DNA from: Flaccisagitta enflata
Lineage: Eukaryota; Chaetognatha; Sagittoidea; Aphragmophora
Assembly: GCA_965153355.1 (NCBI GenBank)
Contig: OZ231127.1
Coordinates: forward strand, 36,828,001 to 36,892,000
DNA: 64,000 nucleotides
Direction: 5' to 3'
Position 1 is the stretch's first letter; each line of letters begins with the position of its first letter. The notes beneath the pieces were generated by a model. The model had not been told where the DNA came from. It saw nothing but the letters and a program-made list of their open reading frames with translations, and searched no databases. Shown in pieces: positions 1 to 14,787 of this stretch. The position numbers and the translations under genes are program-made.

Positions 1-655
1 TTATAATAATGAAAAGCCGGCCCCTGCGTCGCTTTGTCATCTTATTAGGAACCCTGATGGAGAATATAAACAGCTCGGGTAGCCACAAAATTGTATTGAT
101 TGTCAGAAAAATCTTATGATATGAAGAGTCATAGGAAAAAAATGTCAACGGTTTTTCACAAAAATGCCACTGTTTTGCTGCTTTTTTCATATATATTATC
201 AACCAAATCCCCCTTTAGAGGCTATGTTGAGGTGTATATTAGCTCATTAAGTGCAGAAAGTGACTACTTGACCAAAGAAAACATTAATGACGCCATATTG
301 AACTTAAAGTAGGCTGAAGCGTTTGCTGTTTTTCTGGGGGACTTGCCGTCTTATGGCGTTGCGCTATCTTCGGTCTTCATTCATTTATTCATTCATTCTT
401 TCATTCCCTCAATCAATCATTTGCTGATTTGTTTGTAACTCGTAATTCATTCATTAATTTATTTAATCAATCATTCATTCAATTACCTGGAGCGAGTTCG
501 TGTTGCGCTTGTGGCGTTGCGCTGTCTTTAGTCAACAGCGAATCCCCGCGTTTTTCCACGTCTTGATTCCCACATCGAGGAGCGTTCAAATTGGCCAAGA
601 GCTCAGGGTTCTCCCACTGACAAGAACAGAGAGGGAAATTTATGTTGAAATATAG
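1..655. other. No gene seen; ATTCATTC-rich DNA
   Basis: Unique DNA with a degenerate TTCATTCATTTA stretch at 370-480. Open frames are short and lack splice or compositional support. Confidence 0.5.
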
Positions 656-786
656 AACAAGCCCGATCGGGCAACTAGATGCGTCATCTGCGTGATATTA
701 GAAGAGACGTAACGGACGGACGGACGGACGGACGGACCGACGGACGGACAGACCCTCTTATAGAGATGTGATGACGCATCTAAAAA
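656..786 (-). mobile_element. Family B element, minimal copy
   Basis: 131-bp intact copy. The tail lies on the left: AACAAG, the hairpin GCCCGATCGGGC, then key GATGCGTCATC at 678-688. The head lies on the right: GATGACGCATC at 770-780, then TAAAAAG. The two 11-base keys are perfect inverse complements. Between them is a GACGGAC-type tract. No reading frame; non-autonomous. Confidence 0.75.
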
Positions 787-929
787 GTAACCGAACACCG
801 CCAACCATAACAACAACAACAACAAAAACAACAACAACAGCGACTTACACAACAACAATCATACACCGACCAAAAACTTGCAGAACCACAACTTAAAAAA
901 AAACAAAACAAAATCGACAACAAACTCAC

Positions 930-1029
930 GTTGCCGTCGACGGTAAAGTTGTAGAATCGTTGATAGTCTTCCACTGCCTTTTTCCAGTCTTGGGATCTGC
1001 AGGGCTTCGCCAACTCAGATTGTGAAGAC
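930..1029 (-). CDS. Possible matrix metalloproteinase prodomain exon
   Basis: A 100-bp candidate exon on the minus strand. The acceptor ACACGCGCAG has a TTCTTTCCCTC tract upstream, and the donor AAC|GTGAGT is at 929-924. The peptide is SSQSELAKPCRSQDW, then KKAVEDYQRFYNFTVDGN. The block xYQRFYNxTVDG resembles the peptidoglycan-binding-like helix and turn of MMP prodomains (typically FQRFxxLxVTG). Enclosing introns on both sides fit a multi-exon gene running off the left edge. There is no catalytic zinc motif in the window to confirm it. Confidence 0.35.
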
Positions 1030-1466
1030 CTGCGCGTGTATACGATCATTGAGGGAAAGAATTTATCAGATAGCTTGGTTGGACGCTTTAATTGCTTACT
1101 GATGAGTGATTTTTGGTAAAACGTGTTTGATATAAAGTCCTGTGAGTCACTCCAAGACATGAATACAAGATTTCTGGTTAATATCATGGAAACGTGTACG
1201 ATTTTAACAGAGGGTGTTGACATGGAATTGCATTACTGGTGCCAAAAACGACGACTCGAATAAAATCGAATACACAGCTTTTCATAACACTCACTACACA
1301 TTTTTGAAAACTAGGTGCGCACGATATCGATAATTGTGATGAAAACAAGTGCAATAATCCGCAGTGCAAATAAAACAATAAGTATTCAACCATTTGGGGT
1401 GTGTCAGCTATGCATAGCTATGAGATTGCGCGCGAGTGTGCGTGACTGTATGAATGTAGAGGTATA

Positions 1467-2172
1467 CCGTATTTCCCCTAATTAGCGCCCCTCCTCTAAT
1501 AAGCACCCCCTCTTTTGAGAAAAAATCTTAACTTTATCATGTATATATTCTTTAAAAATTAAAAAAAAAGGTTTTTTACACTCTTTTTTACTTAAGGACC
1601 GGTAGAGGCTGGGATGTCCTAAATTTTTTTTGAATTTCAGGCTGAAATTTTCTTAAAGTGTCCTTAATTTCTTTTCTATAATTTTTGTATGATTAAGTTA
1701 TACTCTTTGAAATGATGGAAGTACAATATAAGTTTCGTATTTGTTTATAATAAAAAAATAAAAATTTAACTAAAAAAAATAATCATTCTCTAAAGGAAAT
1801 ATTATTTTTTTAAAGATTTTGCAAAATGACTATAAAAATCATTAAATTTTTTATCAAATTGGAGGCTGGGCTTTGTCCTTAAAATGTCCTTAATTTTTAG
1901 CAAAATTTCAGCCTCGTGTCCTTACAAACTGTGTCATTACTCAAAAAAAAAAAAAAAAAAAAAAAAAGAAAAAAAAAGAAAAAAAAAAAGAGTAGTGTAA
2001 TTTAATCTTTTTTCAGTCTGTTTTTCATATTGTATGCGAGAATGTTTCTTTCCTATGTTGACTGCTTTAAACTATTTTTTTTTTAAAGGGGGTGGTAATT
2101 AGGAGATAGAAAAGGCAACATTTTTTTGATTTTGTAAGCGCCCCGGGCGCTAACAATAGGAGAAACACATGC
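1467..2172. mobile_element. Inverted-repeat element starting CGTATTTCCCCTAA
   Basis: Left end CGTATTTCCCCTAATTAGCG and right end GGGCGCTAACAATAGGAG are imperfect inverse complements over about 25 bases, giving a MITE-like element of about 700 bp. It is interrupted by the element at 1579-1997. No coding capacity; target duplication unclear. Confidence 0.55.
1579..1997. mobile_element. TA-flanked element, TAAGGAC type (family C)
   Basis: Starts TA|CACTCTTTTTTACTTAAGG and ends AAGAGTAGTG|TA, with a degenerate poly-A run before the right end. The interior repeats TTAAGGAC or GTCCTTAA and the ring GGCTG/CAGCC. Structure matches the TAAGAAC elements at 57-60 kb with one changed base. Nested in the 1467-2172 element. 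Confidence 0.55.
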
Positions 2173-2868
2173 AACACATCTAGGCGGAAATCAACTCTAG
2201 AATAACAAGCATGAAAAGCATAGATCTAGTTGACCTTGCAAGTTAAATTGTTAACTGAAGTCTGGAGTCTGAAGTCTGGAGTAGATCAGAATAATGGATT
2301 TCTTTTTTAAAATTTTTTCATCACACTGCACGAACTAGAAGAATGCTTTTCATGTGTTTCTCCACAAAAATGTTGCGCATGTGCCATGGGAAGAAATAGC
2401 TACATTGAGATGTAATGTTGAAAATGGGCTACGTACATAAAGCTTTGTCTACAGCCAAAACCGCAATCCCAAAAATGGCGCGAAAAAGATAAGCGAAGAA
2501 AAGGAGGAGGAGAAGGAGAAGGAGGAGGAGAAGGAAGAGTCAAGCAATCATTAGAACAAGCGAATTATCTGTATCTAATGCGTGGAAGAAAAAAAATGTC
2601 AATTTCATTACATTGAATAGTCTGTTCATTTCTAGTTCTTCCCGTGAATGTGTCCGTCTTTGAGCGTCATTCATTCATTTTCCCAAATCCCAATCGGCTG
2701 CAGACTTATCAATGATCAGCGATATGCCATGTCTGTATGTATCTACTAGTACTACAAAATTGTCAATTTTTATACACCGTAGTTATACGTTCAAAGCTCT
2801 GATGGCGAAATGACAGAGAAGATAGAGTTCGCCTGTCATCTCCTAATGTTTTTGCTATTTTGGTATTG

Positions 2869-2914
2869 TGTTTGCTTGTTTGTTTGTTTGTTTGTTTGTT
2901 TGTTTGTTTGTTTA
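2869..2914 (+). repeat. (GTTT)n
   Basis: Run of TTTG units of about 46 bp. Confidence 0.85.
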
Positions 2915-3060
2915 CCTTTTGTCCCCGAATGACTCGACGACTTTAAGACCCCAAGGGTTAGGCGTTTGACGCTTGGAGCGACCAAAGAACCAATCGATTT
3001 GATTCTCTTCCTTGTTGTAGAAAGTGCAGCGCAGGTAGCCTAGTTCACGCAGCTCTTTCT

Positions 3061-3082
3061 GTTGTTGTGGTTGTTGTTGTGG

Positions 3083-3168
<86 letters not shown>

Positions 3169-3184
3169 AATGTTGTTGTTGAAA
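3061..3184 (+). repeat. (TTG)n
   Basis: About 120 bp of TTG, broken by TGG near the left end and AATG near the right. Confidence 0.95.
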
Positions 3185-3338
3185 GAGCGACGTCATCCGG
3201 GATGATTCAGAAACAAAAGGAGTTGAAGAGGGGTAGGCGGTTCATAGAAGGGGTGGAAGAAAAGAAACAAATGGGGAACCAAAAGGGAAGAAAGTGATAG
3301 AGAATTAAATGATGCATGCGGTCTGTAAAAAAGAAAAG

Positions 3339-3600
3339 GAGAGAGAGAGAGAGAGAGAGTGTGTTTCGGGAAAAGAATAGAGACAGAGAGATAAGCCTTG
3401 ATACATTTCTTGGCTTTTCCCGGCTTTGATGTTTTTCTGTTTCCGCGACAATTTTGGCGTCAGGTTTGATCGCGACTCGTGGATGTATCTCTCTGTCTGT
3501 CTGTGTACTCTCTCTCTCTGTCTCTCTCTCTGTCTCTCTCTCTCTGTCTCTCTCTTTTTCTCTCTGTCTCTCTCTGTCTCTCTCTTGACTCTTGTGATCT
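3339..3600 (+). repeat. (GA)n and CTCTGT-type tracts
   Basis: A short GA run at 3339-3360, then 3488-3590 of CTCTCTGT units. Confidence 0.85.
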
Positions 3601-4523
3601 TGTGATTCGACAAAATTCTAAGAATTTCAATTTTTTGCGATTTTTGGCGAGACTCGAAATCCTCTTCGACACTTTCTTTGCTACCTTGTTTTTATCGATG
3701 TGTGAGTGTGTGTGGAAGTAAATGTAGGTGTGAGTCTACGTGTGAGAGACTGTGTGTGTGTGTGTGTGTTGCAAAGCGCCTGTAAGCTGGCGTGTGTGCG
3801 AGTGTTTACGCGTGTTCGTGGCACGCGTGAGTTTTGATTTCCACGAGAAAGAATTAAAGACTGAGCGTTTTGTGAATGTGAGTGTGCTTGAGAGAATGTG
3901 TGGCTAAAGTCTCTCGGCCCGTCTGATCGCTCTGCGCTACTCTGTAAGTTAGCACAGATTGTATGTAAATGAAATTGTAAGTTCGTGGAGTTTCTATAAA
4001 TGATTCATATTACATACGGCTGGGATGAGAATAGTTTGTAATTGTATTTCATATTAAAGTTCAAAGCAAAGCTCAAGGTCAATGTCAAGTCTTGATGTTA
4101 CTTATGAAAAATTCAAATGGCATTCTTACAGAATATCCGGAGAGACACTATGGGTAAGAGCGACCTAGTGTGCAGTTTAATATTAATAACTCGGGTTCAG
4201 GGACGCACTAACGGATACACCGATTTAGCCTCCTATAAATACCAATAACGCACGAGCTCGACTCAGGGGTGAATCACTTTTACTCTAATATCAACCAAAA
4301 TCACGGGACTTTGATCCATGACTCTGTCTCGACTCAATGTCCAAATATGCGATGGTTCTTGTTTTATAATCCGCTTCTTGTTTTTCTTTGATCCGTAGAT
4401 CAAGATCAAGCTTGACAAATTATTTTCTTCTCTGAATTTGTGTCTGTAACTGTCTGTCTTCGTCTACCGTCTTTATCTGTCTGCCTGTCAGTGTCTGTCT
4501 GTCGGTGTGCGTCTGTCTGTCGG

Positions 4524-4525
<2 letters not shown>

Positions 4526-4618
<93 letters not shown>
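4526..4618 (+). repeat. (CT)n
   Basis: Near-pure CT, broken once by TGAT; it ends next to a family A head. Confidence 0.95.
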
Positions 4619-4620
<2 letters not shown>

Positions 4621-4626
4621 TCTTGC

Positions 4627-4843
4627 TTTTTAGTCGCGTGCTACGCGACTCTACACCCCGCTATGTAGGTCCGTCGGTCGGTCCGTCGTTTGGTCGGTCG
4701 GTTGGTTGGTGCCCTTTTTACTTTTTCGGCATTTTTGAGCTTTTTGAGCCTATTCCTCCTGCCCAAATGCTCTTGTGACCTTCTCCTGCACTGCTCCTGC
4801 CCACCCGCACGCGACTGGGGTAGCCGTGTATCCGGCCTTGTTT
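4627..4843 (+). mobile_element. Family A element, complete
   Basis: Reference-like copy. Head TTTTTAGTCGCGTGCTACG with CGACTCTACACCCCGC, a GGTCCGTCGGTCGG tract, a middle with CTCCTGCCCAAATG, and tail GCACGCGACTGGGG, hairpin GCCGTGTATCCGGC, CTTGTTT. Head key GTCGCGTGC and tail key GCACGCGAC are exact inverse complements. No coding frame. Confidence 0.75.
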
Positions 4844-5052
4844 GCTTTACATTTATAAGATAAGTAATTGCTTAAAAATATCATATTTGAATCATCGTGG
4901 TCCGCGCGGCGCAAAATGACCGGGATTCGAGGCACAGAACTCTGATGATTGTTTTGGATTGCTTAATCGACCATCCCAAAGAAAATAGTGGCAATTTCGG
5001 GGACACAGGTTTGGTTCTACCTCGATAAGAATGTATCCTCGAAGAAATCGAC

Positions 5053-5288
<236 letters not shown>

Positions 5289-5440
5289 ATCAAACAGCCT
5301 TTGCGTAAAGTCATCTTTTCTCAAACAGTCTATAATTCCTGCGCCCCACGTTAAGGGGAATGAGTCAGTCTGTTTTCTTCCTTTCTGCCTGAATTTGACT
5401 CTTTAGCTGTCTCGTTGTCTGTCTGTCTGTCTTTCGGTGT

Positions 5441-5504
<64 letters not shown>
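5441..5504 (+). repeat. (CT)n
   Basis: Pure CT run of about 60 bp. Confidence 0.95.
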
Positions 5505-5506
<2 letters not shown>

Positions 5507-6039
5507 GAAATACAAAAACTGTTTCCCTGGGAAGTTTTTCGCCTCCCCCCTTCATCTCTTCCCCCCCTCCTTACTTCCTACTTTTCCTATCTTTTCATAA
5601 GTAGAATCAGACCCGCCCGAGTGGGTGCTGTCGAGTTATTGTTAACTTCATATTTGCTTGTCAAAATCTCTTTCACTCTCTCATTTTCTGGCCTTCTCTT
5701 TGATTTTGTCTGTCTTTGTCTTTTTTACTGTATCGGATTCTCAGCGTTTTGTCGCTCGTTGCTCAACAAAGGTCAATGTTACGTTTCCGAAAAAGTAATA
5801 AAGTGTACAAGGTCTATTAGATAAAAAAGGAAAAAAAAAAGAAGCCAATCTTTTTCATCACTCGTAGTTTATTTTTGTTATAGTTTATTAGTTCACTTTA
5901 TTTACCTTTCGAATCGCAAGTAAATTGTCTCAATGTCAAAATGAAATTTTACCCTGCCTGGTTTTTAAACTCCATGCGAAAAAAAGTTTCGGTCTGTTTC
6001 TTTCTATTCTTCTCCTTGTCTCTTTGTTTCTCTCACTCC

Positions 6040-6214
6040 CTCTCTTTCTCGTTTTCTTTCTCGTTTTCTTTCTTTCTTTCTCGTTTTCTTTCCTTCTTTC
6101 TCGTTATCTTTCTCGTTTTCTTTCCTTCTTTCTCGTTATCTTTCTCGTTTTCTTTCCTTCTTTCTCGTTATCTTTCTAGTTTTCTTTCCTTCTTTCTCGT
6201 TGTCTTTCTCGTTG

Positions 6215-6249
<35 letters not shown>

Positions 6250-6360
6250 CTTTCTTTCTTTCTTTCTCGTTTTCTTTCTTTCTTTCTTTCTTTCTTTCTC
6301 GTTTTCTTTCTTTCTTTCTCGTTTTCTTTCTTTCTTTCTTTCCTTCTTTCTTTTTCGTTT

Positions 6361-6424
<64 letters not shown>

Positions 6425-6437
6425 TCCTCTTTCTTTC
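6040..6437 (+). repeat. (CTTT)n with CTCGTTTT interruptions
   Basis: About 400 bp of TTTC units with regular TCTCGTTTTC or TCTCGTTATC insertions, so a longer variant unit has also been duplicated. Confidence 0.9.
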
Positions 6438-6587
6438 AATCCCTTTTTCTGTCTTTCGTATTATCTTTCTCTGTTTTTGGGGAATTGTTCAGGAATGCCA
6501 GGCATCAGACCTCGGTGCAAAAACGAATGTATGAAGACCGTGTGAAATTTTAACTAAACAATTCTTTAAATTATGACTTTTGAATCA

Positions 6588-6925
<338 letters not shown>

Positions 6926-7078
6926 ACAGACGTATCTTTTTCTGCCTTCTTCAATGTGTCCTCTCATAAGAGTGTAAATTCAAGAGTGTGCAGTGTGTAC
7001 GTTTGTGCGTCGAGTAGAACGACATATGATAGCTTCATGCTTGTACCCTCATCTTTATCCCATCTTCCACTCCCTTAC

Positions 7079-8479
<1,401 letters not shown>

Positions 8480-9791
8480 ATTTTTTGATGCGGATGGATG
8501 GATCTTGGTTTTTTGGCCTTTCCCCCCTCTTTTTATCGTTGGTTAGAGTTGTCTTTTTTTTTATGGTGGCGAGAGAGAAAAAAAATCGGCGGAAAAAAAA
8601 AAAAAGAATAATCACAGAAATGAGCTGCGATGAATTTGGTACGTGAGATTTTCATGTAATTATTCTCGTTTTTTTGTCGTTGATGAATTACGATTTAAAA
8701 ATGCGTTTGTGAGCACACGCGCGCGCGTGCACGTAATAAAAGTGCGTGTTAGCGTGGAGAGAGAGAGCAAAGTACGCAAGTGTAGTAGAAAAGTGAAGAG
8801 CGATTACTACAAAGCGCACGCACACGATACACACACATACACGCTATTTATAAAAAAAAGGGTATCGGTCGCGATTTTTGGATTTTCCGTTTTTTTTTTC
8901 TGAGCGTTAATTTGTTCGTCGGATTTCAAAATTTGTAATTCTTCGTTTCATTTCTTTTGTTCCTCATATGTTGGTGTTAAAATCGTGATATCATATTAGC
9001 CGCGAATCGCCAGTTTTTGATATTAGTAGAAGTGCAAGTGTGATTAATTAATGATGATACGTTTTTCATGGTTTCCCTTTCTTTGACGTAGTTTTTTTTC
9101 CTGGCGTCAACACGCGCGAGAGGAGGTTATTTTGTGACCGTCGAAGTTTTTATTATCTTTTTTTTTTCCCGAGGGGACGACCTTTTTCATCTACTTTGCT
9201 TCTGTGATAGAGAAAGGAGGGGTATAGATCATTGATAAAGAGGGAAGGGAGGGGTTACTGGGAGAAGAGGTTGAAAGAAAATGAAGTGCTAATGGAGGAA
9301 GAGCATAAAATCATATAATCACATACGCACACTCTTAAAAGATTGATGTTTATCATCAGTTTATTTCCCAGATATTTTTGTTGAAATATGCAATATGAAA
9401 AAAAAAGTATGTGATGTTACGTTAACAATCCCTGATGATATTAACGCAACGCTTAGGGCTTGAGTTCGGACGGCACTTATGCATGGGGCAACAGGGCAAA
9501 CTTTACACACAACTTAGATATTGCATGAAAGAAAAATACTCTCCAATTTTTTTCTTCCTCTCGAATCTCACGGATTTCAAACTTTGGTTTCATCAATATT
9601 GCTCTTTTCCGGTGTAACTTGTCAAAAAATTAGGCTGTTCGAAATCCACGTTTTTGAACCATCCAAATGATCGAGGAATGGGGAAAATATGAATTATTTT
9701 TTGATAATTCGGCGAAGTTTCACGCTCTCTAGGTCATTATTTCATTTTCGCACATACATGTCTATCCTGTTTCTCTCGCTCTCTCACCCCC

Positions 9792-9850
<59 letters not shown>

Positions 9851-10014
9851 TTTTTTTTTCTTCTCAGATACACGGTAGGCCAGTCGCGGAATTTGCTTGT
9901 AAGGAATAATGTTATCATTAGCGTGTCGACCAACCAACAGATGCTAGATAGGAGGACGGACCAAAATAGTGTATAGTTATAAGACACTGATTTTAAAGGC
10001 AAGGAGCGCACATA
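8480..10014. other. Presumed 5' flank or leader of the Ser/Asn-rich exon; no other gene
   Basis: Lies upstream on the minus strand of the 7079-8479 frame. It has homopolymer T and A runs. I see no convincing promoter element. A short (CT)n tract lies at 9794. Confidence 0.4.
9794..9848 (+). repeat. (CT)n
   Basis: Pure CT run ending in a T-run. Confidence 0.95.
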
Positions 10015-10190
10015 CAGTGCAACCCCGCAATAACAGCCTCGCTTTTAAAGGTTCCCCATCAATAAAGGTCAACATTTTGAAGTCCCAAATAGTAGTTTTT
10101 AATGTGATTTCACCTCTCTTTAAAAATTATCTTTAGATAAAGGTGAAAAATGTTCAGTCCCAATGAGACCGATGAGGCGGGGTCCTACTG
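10015..10190. mobile_element. pogo-like MITE
   Basis: TA|CAGTGCAACCCCGCAATAA at left and GGCGGGGTCCTACTG|TA at right; 176 bp. Ends of the form CAGT..AACCCCGC..TAA are like pogo/Tigger-type termini of the Tc1-mariner superfamily. No ORF. Confidence 0.6.
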
Positions 10191-10740
10191 TACATATCTT
10201 TTCATGAAAAGTGGCGTTTGCTGAATTCTAAGGTAAAAGAAGAATATACATGATCGTCAAGCAATCAGCACACCTATGCAGGTTATGCTTGTTAAACTCA
10301 ATCAATCGGAGCGTGCCCGATCAATCAAAGCAAAGAACGCATTAGGCCACGCATTATAAAATCAGTAAATATTCGGCAGCCATAAGTGTGATACGTCAGA
10401 ATTCACGCGTTCATCAGTCAAGCAATAGTAAAAAGATCAAACCAAAACTTTTTTTTTATCACTAAAATCCCGTCTAAAAAAATTGCATTATCATCAGTCA
10501 ACCGAGGAATGCAGAGATTCGCCAGTCGACGAAATGATGCCTGCAGACATGTGTGGATCAGTCAACCGAATGTACACGTAATGCACGCGTGTTGGCGCAT
10601 TTTCATTTTTGATCGGTCGGTTCATTGGTCGGGCGTATCAGTATCAGTCAAATTTAAATGGCGATATCTTAACAACTGTCCTGCGCATCAGTAATACTGC
10701 CCACCCGCAATTCATTATGACAAACAATCCACTTTTTAAC

Positions 10741-10944
10741 AAAAAGGCCGTATACACGGTTATCGAAGTCACGTTCGGGTGGGCAAGGGCAGTGATAAAA
10801 AAGGCTAATTCAACGTACCAAGGTATTCGGGCAGGAGAGGTAATTTGAAACTTCTGTTAATGCTGAAACAACTTACGGCTTTCGACCGACTGACCGACCG
10901 ACCGACTAGCGGGTTATAGAATCGCGTGCACGCGACTTGAAATT
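10741..10944 (-). mobile_element. Family A element
   Basis: Tail at left (AAGGCCGTATACACGG, key decayed to GTCACGTTC), GGGCAGGAG middle, GACCGACCGACCG tract, and head at right GCGTGCACGCGACT. Confidence 0.65.
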
Positions 10945-11798
10945 GCGAAATAGCGTTCCCAAATTCTTAAAACATTGGCTAGGAATCAGCGCCCGTCGCC
11001 TTTATCGATACGTAATGGTTAATCAAATAGCGTTAATAGGGCATGTTATGTCAGAATTATGTGTGCGTTTTCAATGATTGAATGATGATAAATAGTGGCA
11101 CAGAAAACAATCAAGTCGAGAGGTTCTTTTTTGCTGGAATTTAAAAGAAAAGAAAATTTATAACGACTTGCTTTTTGCGTATTTCCCTTTGGTTTCGTTT
11201 TTTTTCTTCATACATGTATTTTTTGTATTCATTTTCATCTTTTTACTTTTTTACTCTCTCTTTTTCTCCTGTTCTCTTCCACGGAAAGAGCTCCCGAACC
11301 CCCAAAGATTCTTTTTAATGTCAATTTTCAAAAAAACTTTCATAATTTTTCGAAGTTGAAAAATGAAAATTTTAGAGAACACATGGGAGAGAAAAAGAGA
11401 GAGAAAGGGATACTTTTGAGAGAGAGAAGGGGCAATCTTAACTATGAGAACGTGGGGTTAGTCCCGGACAGACAGAGGAGGAAGGAGAAGGTAAATTATG
11501 AAAGAAGGAGCATGAGGAAGAAGAGGAGAAGTAACGCAAAATTGAGTTTGTACGCAGGAAAAGAGAGAGAGAGAGCGATACAGAATAAGCGGTAGTATGT
11601 AGGTGAATGAAGATGATATGAAAATGAAGGTAGCCAAGAGAAAAATATAAGCGGTTAAAAAATCGTGATGGCGAGGGGGAAGAAGAAGAAGACGAGAAAG
11701 AAGGAGGAGGAGCATAGACGAGGAGGAGGAGGAAGAGTAAAAGGAGGAGGAGGAATGGGAGGACGGAGAAAAGGAGAAACAAGTGAGAGTGGACAAGG

Positions 11799-11839
<41 letters not shown>

Positions 11840-12140
11840 AAGAGAAAGATAGATAGTGAAAGAAAGAAAATCAGTCTCATAGAAAGTAAGAAAGCGTGAA
11901 AAAAAAGAGAATATTAACGAAAATAAGCACAAGAATAAAAAGAAAGAAAACGATTGACGGCATCGAGAGCGGTGAAAATCTGTTTTTTCGATTCGGGCAA
12001 CGGCAACGACAAGTCACTGATGTCGCTTCCTATCTTGTTGTCCTGTCTTTACGAGCCACTTTCTTCCCCTTGAACTAGATCTCGATCAAGGTGGGCAAAA
12101 TAGGCGGAGATGTGAAGTACGTTAAAGCGGCACAGTACGC

Positions 12141-12215
<75 letters not shown>

Positions 12216-13264
12216 TTAATTAGTAAATGACAAATTGCATTTTGGATGGCATTGCGGATACAACACCAAACACGCGGAAAAAGCCATGTTTTGACGTTCT
12301 TGTAACACAGTTTACGCGGATAATTCGACCATTGATCAAGGAAACATTATTCAATGGAATACAAAATAAGTAGGATCCTTTCTGCAAACCCTTTCACCAC
12401 GTACTAAATTAAAGTGGAGCAACAACCCTAACTCTTACAGCAAAGCTTAAATGCAGGGCACGCACATCGAGCAAAAAAACAAAAATAAACTAGGAAAAAA
12501 CAAAAAAACAAACGAAGCATAAAATCACGGCAAAGGAGGCCAACTCTCGGAAGGAGATACAGAAAAGGCATTCTCACTGTTACAATCATTTTGCGTTTTA
12601 ACGTTACACATTACAGAATATACCAGTATCACTGTTTCATTTTGAAAATATGGCAACGGAAACTTTGACTAAATGAATCTCACTATTGCACGCGGCGGCA
12701 TCGTTCAAGACATCAAACAAGAGTGATGGGTAAAGAAAATGGATTGAGCTTTGGGCATGGGTTATGGACGGCGATATTGAGTGGGCAAGATAAAAAAGAA
12801 AGGCGGTGAAAGTGGAGGGGGGGGGGGGGTAAGAAAAGGATGATGGGAGGAATGTGGGTATGGACTGAAGACCGGTGTTTAAAGGGATGGGGGTAAAGGG
12901 AAAGACGGTCAGTCGATAGTAGACAGAGATGAAAGCCACAAAAGCGGTGGGAGGGAGGGGGGGGGGTGAGGTGAAAAGAAAGGCGGCGGAAGGAAGTCGA
13001 TAGGGAAAGCAGAGATGATGGGTAGTAAGGGGGGGGGAAAGAAAAAAAAAGATGAACATGTCGGAAGGGAGGAGGTTGAGGGGTATGAGTTGAAGATAGT
13101 TGAGAGGGGATAAAAGTACGTGTGCGATGAGAATGTCAACGTTTTAATTTCGTCAGGATTTCTGCTCGGAAACCGGGGATCAACAGAAAAGGAAGATTGC
13201 CAATCATTTCCAAAACCATCGCTCTAGTCTGTGACAATGGTCAAGACGATCATTTCCCACGATG

Positions 13265-13266
<2 letters not shown>
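10945..13266. other. No gene seen; purine-rich and GA-rich DNA
   Basis: 11350-11900 is strongly purine-rich on the plus strand (GAGGAAGAAG units). 12800-13090 is G-rich with G-runs. Open frames here are pyrimidine-strand artefacts. Confidence 0.5.
12144..12213 (+). repeat. (GA)n
   Basis: Pure GA run of about 68 bp. Confidence 0.95.
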
Positions 13267-13547
<281 letters not shown>

Positions 13548-13896
13548 GTTGACCTGCCATTCCAGTTTCGTTGTTGTTGCCCATCATTTTGGGTGGAAAT
13601 CGATAATCACCAATCCCCGATTGCATTATGGTTTAATCCAAAGTTGACTAAGGAATCGTCTCAACGAATATTTTTTCCCAGGCTCGGTACAATGGGAACT
13701 TCACATAGCATGTAACTCACATCGTCATTTGTCTGTTTAATCTTCTCTCATTGACGTTTGTTGTCACAAAAAAGAAAAAAAGAAAAAAAAAAAACAACAA
13801 AACAAAACAAACAAAAAACAAAGGGCAGTGGATGACATTTCTTACGTAAAATTGGTTGGTGAAGAAGGTTGTAGATTATAGAATGTAAACAGCTAT

Positions 13897-14729
13897 ACCA
13901 GTGATGGCGACTGTCGCCGTGAGGAAAAAAGTCATAAGCATTGGTTACTTTTCACCATGTTTTTTTTTCAGTCACTGAAATCTTTTTTCATTAGATCAAA
14001 TTAAAAGCAATTGTACATTTTGATTACACTGAAAATCAGAGAAAAATAGGACTGAGCCAAATGAACTAGATGAGCTAAACCAGACCACCAGCTTTGCTCA
14101 CTGATATGCTTCCTTGTACTTGCATGCTTAAATCAAAACAAAAATTTATCTATCCTATTCAAAATCAGGGAAAAAGAGCAAGCTAAATGAGCTAAATGAG
14201 CTAAATGAGCTAGAATACTTAAAAACGCTCGCAGAGATGAGCAGCTCTACTTATTAACATGTTTTTTATTTGCTTGCTTAAACAAGTATGAAAATAATTA
14301 GTTATTTATCATATTCGAAATTAGAAAGAATAAACTGAGCTAAATGAGCTAAATGAGCTAAAATGCTCAAAAACGCCCTCACAGATGAGCAGCTGTGCTC
14401 ATAAACCTTTTATTTTTATTTGCATGCTCACATAAACATAAATACACTCCTTTATTGATCCTAAACAAAATCATAAAAAATCGAAAAAAATTCTATTCGA
14501 ATTTTTCAGAAATAAATCTTTAAAAAATCATAGCATACAAAATATTTGTTGTAGAGCATTCTGCTTAGCGCCAAAAGAAAGAGAATTATCAAATTAACTT
14601 ACCCTATCAATTTTATCTGAGGGTGCAATCGGTCGGTGGAGATTCACAACTTCTGCATAAGAAAATGATAACCCTGTTTCTCTCGAATATGTCAAAACGT
14701 CGAAGACTGACTTCGACTTTTTTCCCGAC
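13897..14729 (-). mobile_element. Family E element, copy 1 (Helitron-like candidate)
   Basis: On the minus strand starts TCGGGAAAAAAGTCGAAG with hairpin GTCGAAGTCAGTCTTCGAC, and ends with hairpin GGCGACAGTCGCC, ATCACTGG then T. The 5' TC and 3' hairpin plus CTRR fit Helitron rules. Interior repeats AATGAGCTA units. No target duplication. No helicase. Confidence 0.6.
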
Positions 14730-14787
14730 AATGTTAACCATGAAGTAATGAGCAGGTTTGCTTTTCATAGGGCGATATTGAAAAAAA

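Larger units (their letters stand above)
2175..4525. other. No gene seen between repeats
   Basis: Unique A+T-rich DNA, small repeats such as GGAGTCTGAAGTCTGGAG near 2263 and AGGAGGAGAAGG near 2500, plus the listed microsatellites. Confidence 0.5.

Noticed and set aside
10141-10200. Possible hammerhead-like CCGATGAGGCGG
   Set aside because: Lacks the CUGAUGA core and paired GAAA; it is the right end of a pogo-like MITE.
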